Assembly (NCBI RefSeq): GCF_022829345.1
Contig: NZ_JAKSXV010000091.1
Coordinates: forward strand, 1-63,456
Source of the DNA: Methylobacterium sp. J-090
Lineage (GTDB): Bacteria > Pseudomonadota > Alphaproteobacteria > Rhizobiales > Beijerinckiaceae
DNA length: 63,456 bases
Direction: 5' to 3'
A program made the translations under genes and the position numbers. How positions within the stretch are numbered: the first letter of the stretch is position 1; every line of letters begins with the position of its first letter. Positions 59,976-63,456 of this stretch are shown one piece after another. The notes below the pieces were generated by a model. The model did no database searches and was not told where the DNA came from. It saw only the letters and a program-made list of their open reading frames with translations.

Positions 59976-61409
59976 ATGTCACGCTCGACGGGAAGCCATC
60001 ATCCGATGAACGTCGAACCGATCGGAGCCGTTACGATCCTGCTTGGCTTGATCGCTTTGTTTCGAGGACCTGATTTCGCTGTCGGTGTCTTCATTCCTCT
60101 GACCCTCCTTGGAGCGGCGGCGGCGATCCTGCTTGGCGGTTCCGGAACGATCCAACCCGCGCATCTGATGCTTGGGTTTGTGGCGATTGCCATCTTTGCG
60201 GATGCCACGCGACTGGGCCCCGTCACGCGCTGCCTGACGTTCCCACGCGAAGGTTTCTGGTTCAGCGCGCTCGCGGCTTACGGGGTCGCGGGGGCCTTCC
60301 TGCTGCCTCGTTTGTTTGTCGGCGCCACGTTCGTGAATGCCATCGGCGCGACCGAGCACGGTCCGTCGGTGGTTCTTGTGCCCCTCGGTCCGACATCGGG
60401 CAATCTCACGCAGTCTATCTACTTATTGGCCGATCTCGTATGTTTTCTTGCGATACTAGCCTATGCGGCCCGTCCCCGAGGTTTTGCCCGCGTCGTCGGG
60501 GCGCTGCTGGTTTACGCCGCTGCCAATATCGTTTTCGCCATCATCGATCTCGTCACGGGGTTGACCGGCACCGGATTTTTGCTGGAATTTATTCGGAATG
60601 CCGACTACCAGTTGCACGTCGAGGAAACGACGGGTGGACTTCGGCGAATCGTCGGTTCGTTCACGGAAACCTCCGCCTTCTCCTACGCGACGGTGGGCTC
60701 CCTCGGGTTCACGGCGCAACTTTGGCTGCTCGGATACCGGCCATGGCTGACCGGGGGGCTCAGCTTCATGTCGCTTGCGCTCCTTGCCTTCTCGACCTCG
60801 ACGACGGCCTACGTCGCCACCCCCGTCCTCCTCGTGGTGCTGTACACCGGCGCGATTGCCCGCGTAGCCCGTGGGCGCGCCTCGGCTACGACATTTGTGT
60901 TTCTCGCCATCGGTCCCCTGATGACGCTTCTGATTTGCCTCGCGATCCTCCTGACGCCTTCGGCCTCGTCGGCGCTGTCCGACTTTCTCAGTGTCGCGAT
61001 TTTCGACAAGTCCGCGAGTCAATCTGGAACGGAGCGCGCGCAGTGGAACCAGACGGCATTGCAAAATTTCTTCGATACTTTCGGCGCAGGTGGTGGACTG
61101 GGCAGTATCAGAGCGTCCAGTTTTATTATGGCTGTTCCATCTAATCTTGGAATCATCGGGATATTTTGTTTTATCATGATTTTTGTACAGATATTTTTTT
61201 CGAAGAGAGAATCCATTCAAGGCAGTATGCACACAGATGCTCGTGGGGCGGCTAGAATGGCGTGCGTCGGCATTCTGATTGCTGCGGCGGTATCCGGCGC
61301 ACTCGTCGATCTCGGCTTGCCTTTCTATGTTTTCGCGGGTTTGGCTTGCGCCGAGGGCGAACGGCAAAAGCTTGCCTGTGAAGCAATACAGGCGCAGCCG
61401 GCTACTTGA
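59976..61409 (+). CDS. Putative O-antigen/exopolysaccharide polymerase (Wzy/ExoQ-like)
   Basis: This 477-residue protein has about 11-12 hydrophobic segments. A large periplasmic loop between about 270 and 380 carries GGLRRIVGSFTETSAFSYAT and a late SQSGTERAQWNQTALQNFFD, then FGAGGGLGSIRASSF. The pattern of arginine-rich loops and a late G-x-G block suits Wzy/O-antigen ligase-like polymerases that join repeat units in the periplasm. ATG at 59976 follows TAAGGATGGA; ATG at 60006 is possible. It is the only polymerase candidate in the locus. Confidence 0.72.
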   Translation: MSRSTGSHHPMNVEPIGAVTILLGLIALFRGPDFAVGVFIPLTLLGAAAAILLGGSGTIQPAHLMLGFVAIAIFADATRLGPVTRCLTFPREGFWFSALAAYGVAGAFLLPRLFVGATFVNAIGATEHGPSVVLVPLGPTSGNLTQSIYLLADLVCFLAILAYAARPRGFARVVGALLVYAAANIVFAIIDLVTGLTGTGFLLEFIRNADYQLHVEETTGGLRRIVGSFTETSAFSYATVGSLGFTAQLWLLGYRPWLTGGLSFMSLALLAFSTSTTAYVATPVLLVVLYTGAIARVARGRASATTFVFLAIGPLMTLLICLAILLTPSASSALSDFLSVAIFDKSASQSGTERAQWNQTALQNFFDTFGAGGGLGSIRASSFIMAVPSNLGIIGIFCFIMIFVQIFFSKRESIQGSMHTDARGAARMACVGILIAAAVSGALVDLGLPFYVFAGLACAEGERQKLACEAIQAQPAT

Positions 61410-61413
61410 AGGT

Positions 61414-61932
61414 GTGAATAGCTTCCATATTCGTAAGGGGGGAAGGTCCGCCGGGAAATCGAGCGGGAACGTAGACGATGGGCATGTTGCACCGGCCCTT
61501 ACCGGCAATATCGACCACAGCGATTACGGCCATTCAAACGACCTCACCGTGCCGGCGACTTGTCACCGAACCGGTGTCGATGCCCCGACGGTGCACGCGT
61601 CCGTGACGGACGGATTGAGAAAACTGGCGGCCCATTCGTCGACCTGCAAAAAATGTGTTAGGACTCTGCTAACCACGCTGTGGTGGTTCTATTTGTGGCT
61701 CGCCATCGGCGCGATGGCGAACTGCGAAATCTACTCAGGTATATCGCTTATGATCCCCGATCACGATCCGTTATGGTACGATAGGGTTGAGGCCGATGAA
61801 CCGCTGAACATCTATGCGATGGCGTTGTTTGGGATTTTTGGTGTCGTCGTGTTCTTCTACGACGGCGTTGCGGCGCTCGTTTCCATCATCAAATCAGGCA
61901 CCTTTGCGGCTTTTCGCGACGTCAAGCCGTAA
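61414..61932 (+). CDS. Uncharacterised membrane protein at the end of the exopolysaccharide locus
   Basis: This is a 172-residue protein from GTG 61414, 4 bp after the polymerase stop (TTGAAGGTGTGA). A histidine-rich N-terminal part has no family, followed by two hydrophobic segments (TLWWFYLWLAIGAMANCEIY and MALFGIFGVVVFFYDGVAAL). A pair of cysteines (STCKKC) precedes the first segment. The start is uncertain; later GTG codons would also work. It may be an accessory of the polymerase or of export. The 273 bp to 62205 hold no supported gene. Confidence 0.5.
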   Translation: MNSFHIRKGGRSAGKSSGNVDDGHVAPALTGNIDHSDYGHSNDLTVPATCHRTGVDAPTVHASVTDGLRKLAAHSSTCKKCVRTLLTTLWWFYLWLAIGAMANCEIYSGISLMIPDHDPLWYDRVEADEPLNIYAMALFGIFGVVVFFYDGVAALVSIIKSGTFAAFRDVKP

Positions 61933-62205
61933 AAATTCCAAGACCCTACTGGCAGGACGCGTTCCATGTGCGCCGGTAGGTTTGGCGGGGCTTTAAGGCC
62001 GAGGCCGCCGCTGTTTTAGCCAGTCGGTGGCGGTATCTGCGAACCGGCGCGGCTTCCGCCTGACGTGCGGACTTGCTATACCGGAGCCTTCGACCATACG
62101 CGGCACGTAATCGCCATACGGGTAGGCATGATTGATGCCGGCAAGGCGGACTCGCCCGGGGTTGAACACATTGCCTTGTCCATTTGTGAGCGTTTGTCGA
62201 ACCAC

Positions 62206-63456
62206 TCAGCGCCCGTAGATGTCCTCGACGCGGATGATGTCGTCTTCGCCGGTGTAGCTTCCGACCTGGACCTCGATGAGTTCGAGGGCGATCTTGCCCG
62301 GGTTGGTGAGGCGGTGCATCGAGCCGATGGGGAGGTAGACCGCCTCGTTCTCGTGGACCAGGACCACCCGATCGTCGACGGTGACCTCGGCGGTGCCGCG
62401 CACCACCACCCAGTGCTCGGCCCGGTGGTAGTGCTTCTGCAGGGATAGCCGCCCGCCCGGCGTCACCATGATGCGCTTCACCTGGAAGCGCTCGCCGATG
62501 TCGATGCGCTGATACCAGCCCCAGGGGCGGTACATCCGGCGATGGGCGTCGGCCTCCGGGTGGGCCTTTTCGCGAAGCTGAGCCACGAGGTCCTTGACCT
62601 GGCCCGAGCGGGCCTTCGAGGTCACCAGCACGGCGTCGGGGGTCGCGACCACCACCACGTCGTCGAGGCCGACCACGGCGGTGAGGAGCTCGCCCTCGCT
62701 GTGGATGAGGCTGCCATGGGTGTCGATGGTCTCGACCCGGCCGCGCACGGCGTTGCCCGACGCATCGTGGGGCAGCACCGCCCACACGGCGTCCCAGGTG
62801 CCGACATCGGACCACGGGAACGAGACGGGGAGCACCCCGGCGCGCTCCGTACGCTCCATGACGGCGTAGTCGATGGAGGTCTTGGGCGCCCGCGAGAAGG
62901 CGGCCGCGTCGAGGCGCAGGAAGTCGAGATCGACCTGGGCGGCGTCGAGGGCGGCGCGGGTCGCCGAGAGGATCTCGGGGGCCCGGGCCTCGAGTTCGGC
63001 CAGCATCACGTCGGCGCGGAACAGGAAGTAGCCCGAGTTCCACAGGGCGCCCTCGCCGATGAGGCGCTCGGCCCCGTCGCGATCCGGCTTCTCGACGAAG
63101 CGCTCCACCGCATAGGCATCCGGCACCCCGTCGAGGGGTGCGCCGCGGCGGATGTAGCCATAGGCGGTGGCGGGTCCCGTCGGCTCGATGCCGAGGGTCA
63201 TGATGCGGCCCGTCCGCGCTCCGATGGCGGCGGCTTCGGCCGCCGCCACGAAGGCTGCCGTGTCACCGATGACGTGGTCGGCCGCCAGGATCAGCACCAC
63301 GGCCTGCGGATCGCGCCGCGCGGCGTGGAGTGCCGCGACCGCCACGGCGGCGGCCGAGTCGCGCCGCTCCGGCTCGAGCACGATGTCCGCCCCGACCCCG
63401 GCTTGGAGCAGCTGCTCGGCGACGATGAAGCGGGCTTCGCTGTTGCTGATGATCGT
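62206..63456 (-). CDS. manC: Mannose-1-phosphate guanylyltransferase/mannose-6-phosphate isomerase, 5' end cut by window edge
   Basis: The frame is open to the right edge, so about 60-75 N-terminal residues are missing. The nucleotidyltransferase part has VVLILAADHVIGDTAAFVAA, DAYAVERFVEKPDRDGAERL and WNSGYFLFRADVML. The C-terminal cupin (type II mannose-6-phosphate isomerase) has GGRLSLQKHYHRAEHWVVVR, VYLPIGSMHRLTNPGKIALE and VGSYTGEDDIIRVEDIYGR. The two-domain layout is that of XanB/AlgA/ManC, which makes GDP-mannose. That predicts mannose or a derivative in the polymer, but the matching phosphomannomutase at 38383 is broken. Confidence 0.9.
   Translation of the reverse strand, partial: TIISNSEARFIVAEQLLQAGVGADIVLEPERRDSAAAVAVAALHAARRDPQAVVLILAADHVIGDTAAFVAAAEAAAIGARTGRIMTLGIEPTGPATAYGYIRRGAPLDGVPDAYAVERFVEKPDRDGAERLIGEGALWNSGYFLFRADVMLAELEARAPEILSATRAALDAAQVDLDFLRLDAAAFSRAPKTSIDYAVMERTERAGVLPVSFPWSDVGTWDAVWAVLPHDASGNAVRGRVETIDTHGSLIHSEGELLTAVVGLDDVVVVATPDAVLVTSKARSGQVKDLVAQLREKAHPEADAHRRMYRPWGWYQRIDIGERFQVKRIMVTPGGRLSLQKHYHRAEHWVVVRGTAEVTVDDRVVLVHENEAVYLPIGSMHRLTNPGKIALELIEVQVGSYTGEDDIIRVEDIYGR

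Noticed and set aside
61993..62205. A 70-codon minus-strand frame with a GTG start directly after the ManC stop.
   Set aside because: No motif, no ribosome site and a basic, low-information C-terminus; it is probably the 3' untranslated region.

Overview
This is a high-GC window whose gene content fits a Methylobacterium/Methylorubrum-type alphaproteobacterium. The pointers are a serine-glyoxylate-type aminotransferase, a DUF6894 protein, Rhizobiales-style exopolysaccharide (exo) and PrsDE-like secretion genes, and IS5, IS21, IS256 and IS630 sequences. The genus is inferred, not shown. No tRNA, rRNA, CRISPR array or replication gene was seen. The window looks accessory: mobile elements, broken genes and a low-GC patch separate several functional blocks.

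(1) 1-6.4 kb: a catabolic unit. A GntR/FCD regulator (cut by the left edge) faces an aminotransferase, an MFS carrier, a CaiB-type CoA-transferase, a crotonase and a gamma-carbonic-anhydrase-like protein. The last three parallel the CaiB-CaiD-CaiE trio of carnitine metabolism. Two palindromes in the divergent intergenic region are probable operators. (2) 6.7-8 kb: debris, namely a second GntR regulator with three lesions and an IS630 transposase fragment.

(3) 8.2-20.2 kb: a surface-protein export and decoration locus. It holds a sulfotransferase, a type I secretion adaptor and ABC exporter (PrsE/PrsD-like), a 560-residue Gly/Asn/Ala/Thr-rich repeat protein that is its likely cargo, a radical SAM protein, a glycosyltransferase, a 2OG-Fe(II) oxygenase, a methyltransferase-like protein and a sugar O-methyltransferase. 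(4) 20.3-23 kb: a decayed IS5 element followed by a markedly AT-rich patch with one hexapeptide acyltransferase. (5) 23-28.8 kb: six same-strand genes, four with no recognisable family, around a soluble AAA+/M41 zinc protease and a PolB-like 3'-5' exonuclease. This is the best candidate for an undescribed system. (6) 29-36 kb: a NodS-like methyltransferase, an APC permease, a small protein with a methyltransferase, DNA polymerase IV, a DUF6894 protein, and IS21 and IS5 remnants.

(7) 36-63.4 kb: a Wzy-type exopolysaccharide locus of succinoglycan style. Minus-strand genes include an ExoY-like priming transferase, several glycosyltransferases, an ExoP/Wzc-like chain-length protein, an ExoF-like export protein, an ExoT/Wzx-like flippase and an ExoK-like GH16 glycanase. 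Plus-strand genes include a GT8-like protein, a GMC oxidoreductase-SDR fusion, a GT4, a TetR regulator and a probable polymerase. A second GH16 enzyme carries repeats and a C-terminus homologous to the cargo protein in block 3, so the exporter there probably secretes it, as PrsDE secretes ExsH in Sinorhizobium. A phosphomannomutase gene is a three-lesion pseudogene while ManC/XanB, cut by the right edge, is intact as far as seen. An IS256 element with an 8-bp target duplication has split a thioesterase gene of this locus; removing it in silico restores a 252-codon frame.
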